Positions 12,895-26,149 of a stretch of 64,000 nt of DNA are shown one piece after another. Source of the DNA: Lichenostomus cassidix (lineage: Eukaryota > Chordata > Aves > Passeriformes > Meliphagidae); NCBI GenBank assembly GCA_008360975.2, contig CM039184.1, positions 41,363,797 to 41,427,796 on the forward strand, in the 5' to 3' direction. The position numbers and the translations under genes are program-made. The notes under the pieces are model-generated. The model was not told where the DNA came from. It was given only the letters and a program-made list of their open reading frames with translations, and did not search any database. How positions within the stretch are numbered: the stretch's first letter is position 1; each line of letters starts with the position of its first letter.

Positions 12895-14522
12895 TACACG
12901 AGATGTGTATGGGGCTTGCAAAAAAAAGGAAGTTTAAACTGAACCACATCAATATTGAAACTGATGCTTGCAAAACTCTGCTTGTTTCTGGTACACGTGA
13001 CTCATTTGCAACATCTATTAGACACTGTCTGATGGAAAGCACTGGTACCAAAAATATCACCAAACTCATCACCCCTTCTTTCCTTTATACCCTTGTTAGC
13101 TGACTTCCAAAATCAAATCCTTCAAGTAGATGTGACAATTACAAGAATAAGACTAACACTATTATGAGGGGAAGGAAATTTTAAAACCAGGGTTTTAAAC
13201 TTCAGCTGTGTAAGGAATAACAGACTCCAGGCCAAGGAATTATTCTTGATTGTTTGAGTTACATGATACAATCACACTGAGAAGAGCTTTCTTTCTCGCA
13301 ATGTAAAATGACATATGAAGAAATTGCGACCTTTTTATTTTTCTGTAAAACATTCATTGTTAAATATTTCTATAAACAAAAAGCTTTCCCTGAACAACGT
13401 TGTGGTGAAAACAGAGGTATTGACCCATGTTTCATTTCTGAGAGAAAACCACAACCAAATTGACATTAATATCCCTTATGTGTCCACCAAGAACTGTGAA
13501 GTACTAAGTTCATATTTATTCTAGGTAAAATCCTATGCTGTGGGACAAGGTCCCACCAATACTTTCATTCTTGTGCAGACTGCACCAGAGAGCAAGGCAC
13601 GGTTTCTACATTCAGTAATTTCCCCTGCAGAGGGGAATGGAGGATAGCTGAAAGGTACTATTTACCCTAAAAAATCATTACTTATTGTGTTTCATATGAT
13701 TGTTTCCTGTAGTTACAGCAAAATACTATATTTATTCTAGTAACATCTTTTTTTTTGCCATTATATTTGTTGAAGAGCCTCAATAACTTGATTGTTTTTA
13801 GGAAGAAAGAATGTTTAGTGATTTTGCTATGCCCCTAAATTGATGTGCAACATCATATGGATTCTTTCTTATTCGGCTTTACTCAGATCATTGAGATCAG
13901 AGTTAGGCCTATTAACTTCCAGATTTTGAACTAATAAAGAAGAGAAGCTAGACAATAACCTCAGATTTCAAAGGTCATAAAATTATCTGGTCATTTCAGG
14001 CCATTGAATCCAGTCTTTTGCAGTGTGCAATGTCACAATCAGGTACATTGTGCCTAGCATTAAAAATATTCACGGTATATTATTGGAGTTGAGATAAGAC
14101 TACCTTGGTTAAAGTTTAGGCTATTGAGATGATCATTTCAGGAAACTGTAAAGTGTTCATTGCAATTTATGTTAGTTTTTCCATGGTTCTGCCAATGTCC
14201 AAGTTTACAGATAAAGAAGAAATGTAAACCAATTTTTTCTATTTTTGCTTACTTTAATGAAAAGGTATGGTTTCTTCCACTACATTCCCTGAGAAACAAA
14301 ACATATTTTAATATATCAGACACCTTCAAATACCTAAGTAGCACAAAAAACAAATCAAACTTATATTCTCAAACTGTTTTTCATATATAGTGATATTCTG
14401 AACACCTAGATATCACAGCAGACTTCTCCCCAGAACACAAAAAAAAGCCTTACTGTTGATGCTGAAAAGACAGAATAAAACTATACTGAGAAACAGTAGG
14501 TAAACACTTGTTTTCACCCAAA

Positions 14523-14540
14523 TTTGGTGGCTTTGGTGGC
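14523..14540. repeat. 9-bp tandem duplication
   Basis: TTTGGTGGC occurs twice back to back with no mismatch. Confidence 0.9.
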
Positions 14541-16739
14541 TTCCCAAATCATCTGCAATGCAGTATGTCTGCTCCTAAAGGAAGCTTTTCCTTTTGATAA
14601 TATTTTCTGTAATTTTGCTGAAAGCAAACTACCTCTGAGGTATGATCTACTGGAAAATAATGAAAATCAGCAGACTTAATTCTCTATTTTCTTGTACATT
14701 GTAGTGCCTTGGCTTTGAATGGTGTCTTTAGCTTTATTTTAATAGAAATGCAGAATAGAAGTAAATTGATTCTATTCTGATGTAACACTTTGGGCCCACT
14801 TTGCTTTTCATTTACACCAATGCAATCAGGAATAGAGACCTAAACCTGAAACTGAGACAGGTTAAATCAACTTCCCTTCAAAATTAAGCTAGCTAAATGT
14901 TACCATCTCTGAGCTTTATCAGCTTCATTCAGAGAAACTCAGCTTGTGGCATTAATTGCTTTGAAATATAAGGAATAAAAATAGTGCTATTTTTCTTTCC
15001 ACTCTGATTACAGCAAAGTAGAGATGCTTGGATGACTGATTAATGTGCTGCTCCAATAGTTTTTTTTGCAGTTCAGAGTGAGGCATCTCTGTTTCATGAA
15101 CCATACAACCATGGTACTATGTCAAAGCTAATGAGGCAGATGAAAAGCAGCTTAGATGAGGTATGGCATCTTCATAAAAAATAGAGTTTCTACATGGTTT
15201 ATCCAAAGCTGACTAGATACTTAGTCCCACTACCTTTCACTGGTACTAAGGACAATCTTTATTAGTTTAGGAGTAGTTTCACAAGAATAGTGCATGGATC
15301 ACTGTACCAGTGTTTCCTATAGATATTAAATGTCCTTGTGCATCTTTATAATAGGATGTTACTTTTTAAAAATTCAACATTCATATAAAAATATAACAGG
15401 CTAATTTAAAATTTTGTTAATTACAGCTCACCTGTGTCTGATCTTCTGTTAATGTTCATAGTAATAATTCTCTCAAAAAATGTGGAAACCTGTACATAAT
15501 CACCAGATAAACTGATGTATCTACAATTTTATTTCAACTATAGGTATTGTGCTTCCTTAATTTTCAATTTGACCTATAACTGCTCTTATTCATCTTCAGG
15601 TTTGTACACAAGTCTTTTATAGTTCTAGAGCATTGATTCACTGTTGTGGCCAAGCTGGGCACAGCCACCTTGGTTTTGTTTCCATCTTGGTGTGAGAACA
15701 CTCTATCTTTCTCCCTTGCAAAATTACTAACCATATTTAGTTTCAAGGCAAAAATGCCTAATTTTATTTCTTAAAATATTTAGTTTGGACCCTATTCTCA
15801 CCATACAGTAATGAATTTTCTTTCCCTTAATCCTTTTTCACCTACATCACTGAGGATTTTTTAAAGTTTCTATACCACTCCAAGGTTATGTAGAGTGTCT
15901 AAAACTACAAGAGGTTACTTGTTTTTCATCTCAGCTTTTATTCTTAATGCTTTAATTAATTCAGTTAGTTCTTTAGCCCTCTCACACAATATTTTTTTTT
16001 CTTTCCTTTCTTTGAATTGCAAGTTTTGGTAGGTTTCTTTATTATACAAATATGTAATTACACAGTGAGAAACCTCTTTTAATCATATGTGTAATTGGAG
16101 CTTCATTAAGTTATATCTGTTTCCCCCTAGGCTCAGCATTTGTTCTAAAATCCATTAGATGACAAATGCATGAAAATAGGAACAAAAAAATTTGTTTAAA
16201 ACAACAATAAAAAACATTTTATAATTCTTTAGACACCAAATAAACGGCTAAGAAAATGTGTGAAAGCAAGCCTGTAAACAACACCCTTTATGACAAATAA
16301 CTTAATTACAACTAGTTGACAAGCCACAGCAAGGGTCAAATAAAAATGACTTAACATCTGAGGGAAAGACCAAGCTTTGGTCTTCTTGTCCAGATAGATA
16401 ATGAACCCTTTTGCCTAAGTTAATGAAATCTAAATGGCAGCTATATGATTATGAGGCCTGAGATATCTCAGGTGAATGGACATTCAAGCTGAGTAACTTT
16501 CACTGAACATATTACTACTAAATCCTATTAACAGACAGACAATACAGGTATAAAATTAGTGGTTCAAGAACAACTAAGGTCAGCAAAAAAAAAGGAAAAA
16601 GAAAAGATCATCAAAAAAGCATAAATGTTCTTATAAACACATGAAAAAAAGCAGTGCAAATGGCTTCCCCATAACTCTTGCTGGAAAAAAACGATTTCAT
16701 TTTCCTTTGGTTTTGGTCACTTATTTTAATTTTGTTTGC

Positions 16740-17040
16740 TAAATGTGGTCAGAATCCACCCAGGGAGCCAGGTCAGGACCAGACTGGGAAGGGGAAAAAG
16801 GCAAGGCTGAAGATAAGCCACAATGTACATGGACAGTGGCCATCCAGGACACAAGCTACCCACAGTGCAGAACAAAGGTCTGTTCTGGTCACAGAGAGAC
16901 AGAGGTGGAGACCTGCACTCCTACAGCATCTCTGGGAGAGGACTGATGGCTCAAGGCTGGGCTGAAATGGGGTGTGGGGCCATGGGCAGTGTGTGGCCTC
17001 AGGAGGCTACTCAGAACTGTTGAGGACTGGTGGTGCCCTC
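16740..17040. other. Unidentified GC-rich island
   Basis: About 300 bases of markedly higher GC than either flank, purine-rich on the plus strand, with three overlapping open frames of 66-95 codons in different plus frames. None has a recognisable domain, and overlapping frames of this kind reflect composition. It may be a decayed retroelement, but I do not recognise a family. Confidence 0.4.
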
Positions 17041-17519
17041 AGAATACTGTGAAAAGAAAGAAAAAAGGCCATGCTGGGACCAGAGCATCTGATCTGTGAT
17101 TAGAAATTAGAGATGGTTGGAAACAAAATGAATGATGGAAATGTCTACAGAGGGAAAGAGGAAGAGCTGCAGGGAATATAACCTTAGCAACACCAAGAGC
17201 AATTTAATTTTTATCAGGCAGGGACATCGAGCTGGCCATTACACTGATCCAAAGAACAAAAGTGTGATTTATCTTCTAGCAGCAAGGATATTTCGCATGA
17301 GTCTGAGGCTGGAAATTATTTTTAAGGGAACTCCACAGTATGTATTAGTTGTCCTTCATGTCAAGACAGATGATGCTGCTTTATTCGTCAGTGAAACGAT
17401 TCAAGGGCAATAATGCTGAGCATGCTTATCAAGAGAAAGGGACAGAGAGGATTGCAACGATCTGAGTGGAATTTTTCAAATCCACAGAGAAGATGGGAAG
17501 ATACTGAAGATCACTAGGC

Positions 17520-17538
17520 AAAAAAAAAAAAAAAAAAA
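17520..17538. repeat. A19 homopolymer
   Basis: Nineteen consecutive A bases. There is no AATAAA within the preceding 30 bases and no clear target-site duplication, so a retrocopy tail is possible but not supported. Confidence 0.95.
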
Positions 17539-19801
17539 CTGTAGAAATATCAGGAATTCAGACAGCACAGTTGCTGGTAAAAACATTGTATATTTTAATC
17601 TTGAGTAGATTAAGATCAACAAAAATACACCCTTCAGCCCATCAGATTTCCCATGGGCTATTAACAGGATTTTTCCATTCTGTTCCTTTAAATTAGGACT
17701 TCACCAACTTTTCACTTTATAGGGATTGTCTCTTATTTCCTAAGAGAATTGCCCCTGGAAAACACAAGTTCTTTCTTTGGCTGTTGATTATCATGGAAAT
17801 AAACAACAGAGTCCAGATCTTTCTGGAAAGGATTTCTGATCAACATAGAACCAGTAAGAATTATACTATTTTAGTGTGAGGGTTTTTTCAAAATAATGTC
17901 AATAGCTCCTGCAGCGTAGCTCTGTGGTGCTGATGAACAATATTTTCAGACTGATTCATTACAGTGGACAAAATGTGTTCACTCACTTTTCCAACTGACC
18001 TGATACCTTGTTTTTGTCTCACCTGACTCATTGTGAGGACTACCTGTTTAGAAACTCATGGCATACATAAAGTGTCAGGTAAAAGGCATCCTTGAATGTC
18101 GGTAAAGGATTTTTTTTGGCAGTGAACATGAAACCTTTTACTTGGCTTCTCCAACTAACTTGATCATTCCATAAGCTCTTCCTTATCAATTAAAGTGAAA
18201 AAATGCAATCTAGCTGTACAGTATCAAATGTATGACCGGGAGTGGTCAATCTGCCTCTCCTAATGATAGTTTTCAAATGACAAAGCTATCTGCCCAATTC
18301 TGTGCCTTTGTCCTGTCACTTGTGAGACAGGTAGCTGTGCTCTGGCATTCATTACTGCCTAGCAGGGAGGGCTTGGGGGGTTTTTCCATAGGAGGCTAAT
18401 ATTAGATTTTGTGGAGTTATGTTCAGAGGCAAGGAGTCTGCATCCTAGTCTTTCTTGGGGGAGAAAAGGAAAAAAAAATAAGGGAGGAGGTATCTGATAC
18501 AGTGAAAGCCAATCTGGGTGGAGAAGTAGCAGAGGAATAGTTCTGCTCGTGCTCCTTACAAGGGATAAAGCCATTTCATATCATATCATAGGAGCCTAGA
18601 GGTAGCCTATATTGTTTAGATAAGTATAGCCAAAACACTCATTGGTACATAGAGAATTTATTCATGTGGCATGGAATATGCACAGCAGAGATACATTTAA
18701 GTACATAATTTGGGAAATCATGTAATGATGCTTCAGATTTTCAACTCAAGACAATTATATGCCAATCAAGGAGTGAATAATTGCACTCTAAATCACTGAA
18801 TGAGCCTCATTAGATTTAGGACATTATATACATAATCAGATGCTCAGATATTCTATCAAAAATCTGACAAATTAGGGTTGATATTTCCCTACTGGAAAAC
18901 AGCAAATAAAGCAGTTGGCTCAGTTCTGCTCAGCAGGCCACATAAAATAGAAATTTGCATTACATTCTTTGCCTCTCAGAGATGAAGGAGAAAAAAATCA
19001 AGTCAATAAGGATGGCAAAAGAGCTCAGCAAGTGACTTACTCTGTAATCCTAGTAACAATTTTCTCTGTTCTGCACCAGTTTACTTTGACATATATTGTT
19101 TTCCTGATTGACTTTTAATATAAAACGAATTAAAAACAACTGTTTGAGTGCAAAATGTTCTGAATGTGCTAATAACAAAACCTGATTGTAACTACACTGA
19201 AACTTTTGTGCAAAAGAGTAATAAATGAAGTTGTATTTATTTACCCTTTTCATGGATCAGCAATATCTGTATATAAGAATGAAATTATTCTTAGATATTA
19301 ATTTTCCTTTTCTTCCATAGAATTACAGAGACAGTATAAGAAATAGCAGTTCACATGTACACTTGAAGAGTGAAAAGGATAAAATATTAAAGTACTGTAA
19401 TGAAGAAAAAGAGAAGCAGGCAAAGATTGTCAGGAAGAGCAGGTAGATAAAATTCAAGATATGCTGAAGTGGGCAGAGATAGAGAGGTTCTAGGTATGGA
19501 GTAGCATTGTTATTTTGTTATTCAGATATATTCACACATCCAAAAGTATCCCTTGGTCAGTTTTTATCTCATTTTGGGGATCAGATTGCAGGTACACACC
19601 ATGGTTTTTAGTTTATGCCTTCTGGGTTTTCCACTTCAGCTTTAGTCTCTTCACTGTTGCTACTCCTCATCTGAACTCATGTTCTTCATATTTAATCAGA
19701 TTCCATTTAGCATCCATCACATGTAATTTCAAATTACATGGCTAGCTTGTAATGCAAGTTGTTTCTTTTAAATTGGGAAAAAAATTAATTCTGAAATGGA
19801 G

Positions 19802-19826
19802 TTGTGCCCAGAGCAAATGGGCACAA
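19802..19826. repeat. 9-bp perfect inverted repeat
   Basis: TTGTGCCCA (19802-19810) and TGGGCACAA (19818-19826) are exact reverse complements around a 7-base loop. The GC-containing stem stands out in AT-rich sequence. Confidence 0.9.
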
Positions 19827-20717
19827 GGGCACTGCTAATCTGTAAGGGTTCAATTATCGCCTGCTGAGCCACAGAGCCTGCATTTGTCTGATTTAGTGTC
19901 ACTTATTTCAAGTAACATGAGGAGGAGGGGAATGTGTCCTTTGTGTGATTAGCCTTAAACAGGAACAGAAGAAACAACTAGAGGATGTTTCTTGATCTTT
20001 GTTGCCAGTATTTAATAGGAAACACCTAAACCAGTCTGCCCTATCTTCTCCGCTATCCCCCACCTCCATCCTTCTATTTTCTTAGTAAATTTTTATTTCA
20101 TTCAGGTTTGCCTTCCATGTAAGAACACAGCACAGTTATATAACACTTACTTATACTTATTTAGTAATCTGGTTAACTCCTGAAATAACTGAAGAAGCTC
20201 AATGGTTCTTGGGTAACTAGTGCACATTAAAAATAGACAGCATACATAAATTGCCTACACTGCTCTTTGAGACTTTAGATTTGGCCTTTCTTTGAAAGGC
20301 AAATTGAAGTTAACTGCTTGGGGCCTAGACAGAGCTACCACAAAGAGGAGCATTTCTTCTAAAATCTGGAATAGGTGAAATGAAGGTTATAGTCTTATTT
20401 AGTAGACCAAGTACACCTTCTTCCCCTGATTAAGTCAACACTTGGTTTAAGTGCCACATTCACAAAGCTAGTCCCTCTGGACTGCAAAGAGCTACAAAGG
20501 ACTATTTAGCTGAAGAAGATTGTCGGTACAAAAGTCACAAGACTAGGAGTGTGGAATTGTGAAGGGTAATCAGCACAAAGATAAAGGAGAGTTTTCCTTC
20601 AAAAAGGAATCTTTTTTGTTAGGAGCTGCCAAATCCAGTAGCACAATGGAGGCCAGGCTGCCACAGCCCCGTCACCACAGGTCCAGCACGCAGCAAGACT
20701 GAATTCCTAACAGACAT

Positions 20718-20735
20718 GCACACACACACACACAC
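20718..20735. repeat. (CA)n microsatellite
   Basis: About nine CA dinucleotides, immediately to the left of the CR1 3' end that starts near 20741. Confidence 0.95.
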
Positions 20736-20740
20736 CTATG

Positions 20741-20860
20741 CACATAGAATAATTTAGTTTGAAAAACTTTAGGTTATCAAATCCAATAGTAAAAGAAGTG
20801 TGCAAGAGCACAGCCAACTGCCCAGGTCACCACAGGCACACAAAGTCAGCACGAGCACAA
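20741..20860 (-). mobile_element. CR1 LINE 3' end, truncated and decayed
   Basis: The plus strand reads CATAGAATAATTTAGTTTGA, then GGTTATCAAATCCAATAG. This matches the reverse complement of an avian CR1 3' terminus, where CATAGAATCAT is followed by a GGTTGGAAAAGAC-like stretch and a TCCAACC-like stretch. A later ACTGCCCAGGTCACCAC fits the next conserved part of the same antisense region. The element therefore runs on the minus strand with its tail at about 20741. As usual for CR1 it is heavily 5'-truncated; the right edge is uncertain because similarity fades. Confidence 0.6.
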
Positions 20861-21457
20861 GCAGCACTAATGACCTCATCCTGTTACTTTTTCTACAATG
20901 CCAAGGCATTTTTTCCTGCGTCCCATACCTCTGTCCAAAGACTGCCAAGCTTCTCAGTAAAAAAGGCAAACCAGAGAGGTTTTCTGATGATTCCTCTTCT
21001 TGGGTATCACCCCAGGCCTTGGGATTGAGGCTCCCCTGGAAAAGCCCTGGGAGGAGGAGTTGAGACAGGGGCTGTTTAATTAAGGTTTCCCAACCAGCTG
21101 TTACAGCTCTGTGCTCTTCTGTGTTCTTGGTGATGAGCCTTAACCACCTTTCCTGATGTTTACATCAGTCTTGATACTAAAACTAAATGTACCAAAGATG
21201 TCTGGAGTTCACCCAAATCTAGATAGCATTATCCATATTTCAAAATGTTGTTTGGACAACACAGGCATGGATTTTTTTCTGCTGAATATTGAGGATGGCT
21301 TCATCACATTATCTCAGCTGTTGATCTTTACCCGTAAGGTGAAGCTCCACAGATTTTTCTGAAGAAGATATAAACAGTACCAAACTATGGTCAAAAGCCA
21401 GGAGATCCCATTCCATGATATTAAAAGATCATTCTTCAAGCAATACCTTCAGTTTGA

Positions 21458-21503
21458 AATTAATTAAATGTGAATTAATTTGGTCCATTACATTTGATTA
21501 ATT
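21458..21503. repeat. AT-rich imperfect inverted repeat
   Basis: AATTAATTAAATGT at 21458-21471 pairs with ACATTTGATTAATT at 21490-21503 at 13 of 14 positions, with an 18-base loop. Confidence 0.75.
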
Positions 21504-22899
21504 ATATGGCATATGATTGATGAAGTAATCATTATAACAATGTGTATGTTACAAAATAATGAAATAATTGGTAATTGTATTCTATTAGAAACTTGTAGGA
21601 ATTAGAAACTGTGGGAATAAAAACACTTGATCTAGAAGTTTGACATGTTCAGCTCACAAAAGAGGGCAAGACATACTATAATTTCCCTCCTACAGAATTT
21701 AAATAAAATCACATACTTCATTACTTTTTAACCATATAGGAAAAAATCTATACTCAATACTTACATAGATTTATGCTCACAGAGGAAGCACATTATTGAA
21801 AACAGTTGTTAATTAATTTTAGCTTACAGTATAATATGTACAGAAATCTTTAAAAAGAGGTTGCAAGGGATTAGGCAGCAGCCAGGCATGATTTCAGTAG
21901 AGGACTTTTTACAGTATCAGTCACCCTTTATGATGAATTATTGAATGAACTTGGAAATAGGAATGCCTGTGTAACAAAAAAATCAGGTTAGGTTGCAATA
22001 ACCCTTTCTGTTCTTGAAATTTATGAAGTCTAGATCTTGAAAACGTAGGGAAAAAAACTTCATGCATTGTCTCATCTAGCCTATGTACAGGTGTAGAAGG
22101 AAGAAAAAAGTGAGATTTAACAAAACAGTTTTATTTCAGAAAATGGAAGAAAATGGAGGGAAGGCTCTGTAGAAACAATATTTGCTTTTCATACGGACAA
22201 GTGGGAAGACTAAAAGTAAGGGCACATGAACACGTCTGGGAGAATGTACTGCCTGAGGCAATGACCTGTTTCAGGTTTTCCTCTGTCCTTAGCAATCACA
22301 TTTTGGCATCTATGAAACTCCATTCTCCTTCCTAATTTTCAGCAAAACAAGGACAATCAACCTTTATTCTGGCAGAGAGCACAAACAGATTTGTATCCTT
22401 TAAACAATAGAATATATGAAATCCTGTTTTGGAGAATAGTAAGAAATACTTGCTACTGCATAATTCTAAAATTTTGGAAATGATCCTTGAGTTTGAATTT
22501 CTTTTCAGGACCTCACTAGCCATATATTCTGCAATGTTTGTCTGAACTATATTTCTGTGTCAATATAAGCATTGTCAGAAAGTAGTAAAACAAATGAAAT
22601 GCTTAAAAAGATCTATAAAAAACTTTAAAATGCTGAAATATTTATGTGAGGAGGAAAAAAATGAACTGGGGTTTAGCCTTGGGAAGCAGTGAAACTTCAA
22701 AGAAATTGGTAGGTATAGCCAAAGGTATTTCACAGGTTTAAAACCTCATAAAATATGTGAATCCAAGGTACCTGCTTTAGGTGATTGGATTACTAGAATT
22801 AAACATTCCCTTCTATCTGAATTAGAGTCCTTAAAGTACAAATGTATATGTCCCATATCACAGTGTAGATTCAGCTGTCCATGAAATAATTGAGGGTGA

Positions 22900-22939
22900 G
22901 GAAGGGAGGAAGGGAGGGAGGGAGGGAGGGAGGGAGGGG
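22900..22939 (+). repeat. (GGGA)n microsatellite with quadruplex potential
   Basis: From 22912 to 22939 there are seven G-tracts of at least three G, each separated by a single A. The array is preceded by related GGAA/GGGA units. Single-base loops between G3 tracts are the most favourable form of the quadruplex motif. A Gly-Arg-Glu repeat in one frame is an artefact of the array. Confidence 0.95.
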
Positions 22940-23144
22940 TGTCAAAACAGACAAGCTACCAGCTGAAATGATGGTACTAATTTTATTTTTATTGATACAC
23001 AATAATGCTCATTTTTTCCAGAGGCGAATGAACGTCTTCCTTAAAGACAAAATGTCAGCTTTAGCTTATTCTGTGGCTGCATCATTACCATGAGAGATTC
23101 CTTGCAGGCAGTGTGCTACATTTCAGGTTTCTGTCTCACATAGG

Positions 23145-23186
23145 CACATTTTAAGGTATTCCTGACACATCTTAAGGTATTTCTGA
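23145..23186. repeat. 21-bp tandem duplication
   Basis: Copy 1 (23145-23165) and copy 2 (23166-23186) both read CACAT..TTAAGGTATT..CTGA and differ at two positions. Confidence 0.93.
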
Positions 23187-24717
23187 CACAGTTCACTACA
23201 ATTCCAGTCAACTAACAGAAATGCAGAACTTTGTATTGTCCTATAAATGTGAATGGTGCATTTTCACCTTAATCCCTTCACTTGGATAACCAAACTGATA
23301 TTTAATTACCTATTGAGAATCAGGGTCCTAATTAGAGCTGAGCAGAGCTATTCACACATTGAACCTGAGTGAACAAGCCTCTCACTGTTTTCAAGTTTAT
23401 TGCCATTAGCACAGTGGGTTTGCTCTTCACCACAAGACTTAGTTCAACAATTATGCTCCAGAGAAAGAAAAACCCTGAGAACACAAACACTGATATTACT
23501 GCACTCTTGCAGGAGCCCATTGAGCTTTTCTATCCTTTTGAATAAGCTATTAAAAGACAGAGTAAAAAAAAAAACTGTAGTAGATCCAACCAGTGGGGAA
23601 ATACTGAGGCAATTTTACAGAAAAAAACCCAAGGTATTACTGAAAGAATGGAGGAGATTTAGAGAAAAAAAATGTTGAAGCAATTTAAGATAATAGGATG
23701 CTAATTAAAGAGGAATTATAGGGGAGATTTTATAATACTTCTAAAGCTGGCAGTAATGTTGACTGCATCTGGGTTGAAACAAGCACAAGGAGCTAAGGCA
23801 TTACAGGGAATCAGGAACCAGACACTGACACTCTCAGGGAACAGGTTTCTCTGTAAGCAGGTGGCACTCAGGGCAAGTAACAGAGGCAAACTGTTACCCC
23901 ACACGGCACTAGGTAGTTAGGAATAAAATACTCTCTCGTGTAGGCATCTCAGGTGTGTGAGTGAAGAGTGGCGCCTCAGTCTGAATGGATGTTTCCAGCA
24001 TCTGATTCTTGAATACATTTACTCACTTTAAACTGCATAGTACACTTTCAGACAGCTGAGACAACATCTGAAATGCCCTAGAAAGATTGGTTCCTGTATG
24101 GGTCAAATTATATCATCAAATTTAGCAAGAATAGCACTGCCATAATATATTAAAAACATGAGTTTTAATGTCTAGTTAGCATTAGATAATGCATTATAAA
24201 CACGGACATAATGGCAAACGTTAAAATATCTGTTGAATCTGTTGAAATTACTCATTTGAACCACTTTCTTGTTTTTCCTTTCCTTTGGAAAATTACAAAA
24301 GCTTCAAAATAAGCAAGAATCATTTATCTCTAGTTTGGTATGGTTAATACAAAACATTTAATAATTAAATGGATGTTTTATTTAATTAAAATAAATAAAA
24401 CGCTTTGTAGTGAGGATGTAAGAGAATCTTTTGCCTGAAGAAAAGTAATGTGATCAGGTTACACACCTGAAAAAAAATGGGGCTTATGAAATTAAGATTG
24501 AAAGTACTGAGTTTGCTGACACAACTTTAATAGTAGGAATAACACGTGACCACAGTAATGTAAATATTCCCAAATACAATACCTAATCAAATATAGCACT
24601 ATACATTAGGAAAAAGAGAAAACCTTATTCATTGTAATTAAAAATACATTGATGTGGCATACTCAGTGAAAAAAAAAAACCAAAACATAAGAAACTGAGA
24701 AAATTGTATAGCTACAG

Positions 24718-24744
24718 AATTATGCATTTTAAAATTATGCATTT
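24718..24744. repeat. 15-bp-period short direct repeat
   Basis: AATTATGCATTT occurs at 24718 and again at 24733. Each copy contains the palindrome ATGCAT. Confidence 0.85.
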
Positions 24745-25943
24745 CTTCGCCCATGTCTGTCTGTTTTATTGCACCCAGTACACGACTCTAGAAGACCAGC
24801 AGCCAAACACTGCGATAAACAGAAATTGAATATAGAAAAGGGAGGAAGGCATATTACAAATCCTGTAATTATCCTGTCCCAGAGGTATTTTCCTTCCTGA
24901 GGTTCTGCTTATTCCAGTGTTTTAAGGGTAGGACTCAGCTGCCTGTCTCTGCAACAGAAAAGACATAATGACTTCTGTTTCCCAAAAAGGACTCAAAATA
25001 AATGAACGTACAAAACACCCAGCAATCTGTACAATCCACATGTGATTTCCTGAAGGACTATGAGGCAAGAAAGTCAAGGTTATATTTTAATTTTGTTCTG
25101 ACTCATTCTATTCTTAGTATTCTATTATTATCTCTTTTTGAAAGAAAAAGTCCCCACATGTGGAACAGTCTAAAATAGGAACATCAATCCTAGATCACTT
25201 CTTGTCTGTACTGGCAGCTAAGATCATTTGCAAAGAAAAATCATTACCTAGAGGTCTTTTGGAAGGTCCTGACCTTGGCTACCCTAAAGGGCAGACAACA
25301 CAGTTTCAGGAGCATGCTTCTGCTTGTACCCATAATAAAAAGGCTATTTCAGAAAGACAAGCAAGATATCCCCTTCCCTCTGGATCACTTCACCATGCTT
25401 CTTGTTTAGGTGCACCTGGTACTGTTACATTGAACCCTGTGCAGTCTAAAAGAGACTTCAAGCATCTGACAGCAGGCAGTGGAATGGGAGATAGCAGCAA
25501 ACATGATAAAGACCATAGAGGCAGTTGGGGACACATGTCTCAGAGATGAACATTGCAGACAGCTAATGGGAGTAGACAGGTGTCATGACATCTGGCATGG
25601 CATTACACAGAGGCAGCAAAAAATGTTTAAAGGCTGTGGAAAGAAGAGGAAGGAAATCTTCAAATGCACACATGGAGGAGATTTCAAGAATCTGTGATAA
25701 AATATCAGAAGTGAGGAGAGGGGGAAAGAAAATCAAACACAAACTATTTTCTATCTAAATTAAGGCAGAGGGGAATCACAGTCATGAGAGGGTCAAGCAA
25801 GAGATCGGCCTTTGGGATGTTGTATTACACAGTTGCCCCAATATGGGACTAATTAGAGAGAACTATTCCTTAAAACACAGCCAAAACACAATGAAAATGT
25901 CATCCTAGGAAGTTGTTGAGCTAAACCACAGAGGTTCATTACT

Positions 25944-25965
25944 GATCTAGAGATGATCTAGAGAT
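25944..25965. repeat. 11-bp exact tandem duplication
   Basis: GATCTAGAGAT occurs twice back to back with no mismatch. Confidence 0.92.
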
Positions 25966-26149
25966 CCTTAGAAATGACAGGTGTAAGAACAAGAGAGAAA
26001 GGTGTACTATGCATTAAAGGTATACTTTTTCACAAGTTCATGGAAAGGAGAGAATTTTGCTAGATTATTTTATTTCATAGAAGGAACTTAAATGCACAGA
26101 GGAATTCACATATTCCAAATAAGCTAGAAGAAAAAATTGTTAACTTTTT

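Larger units (their letters stand above)
11860..16739. other. Mostly AT-rich sequence, no gene seen
   Basis: The first 200 bases beside the LTR are slightly GC-richer and could be remnant element sequence, but I cannot identify them. A T/G-rich patch lies at 12844-12894 and a small 9-bp tandem repeat at 14523-14540. No coding, RNA or regulatory feature is supportable. Confidence 0.55.
17041..20740. other. AT-rich sequence, no gene seen
   Basis: Background sequence with an A19 run near its start, a small hairpin at 19802-19826 and a CA repeat at its right end. Open frames are 93 codons or shorter and unrecognised. Confidence 0.55.
20861..26149. other. AT-rich sequence with small repeats, no gene seen
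   Basis: The first 250 bases (to about 21,120) are GC-richer, with overlapping open frames on both strands that look spurious. The interval also holds an inverted repeat at 21458-21503, a GGGA array, a 21-bp duplication and an 11-bp duplication. A 129-codon open frame at 25160-25549 (+) has no domain I recognise, no clear coding bias and no splice or promoter context. Confidence 0.5.

Noticed and set aside
12836..13103. Open frames on both strands (78 and 82 codons) across the T/G-rich patch
   Set aside because: Complementary frames over a low-complexity tract; no evidence of coding.
22890..23093. Gly-Arg-Glu repeat open frame
   Set aside because: It is the translated GGGA microsatellite.
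25160..25549. 129-codon plus-strand open frame
   Set aside because: No recognisable domain, no splice or promoter context, and no codon bias I can see. Isolated frames of this length are expected in 64 kb.
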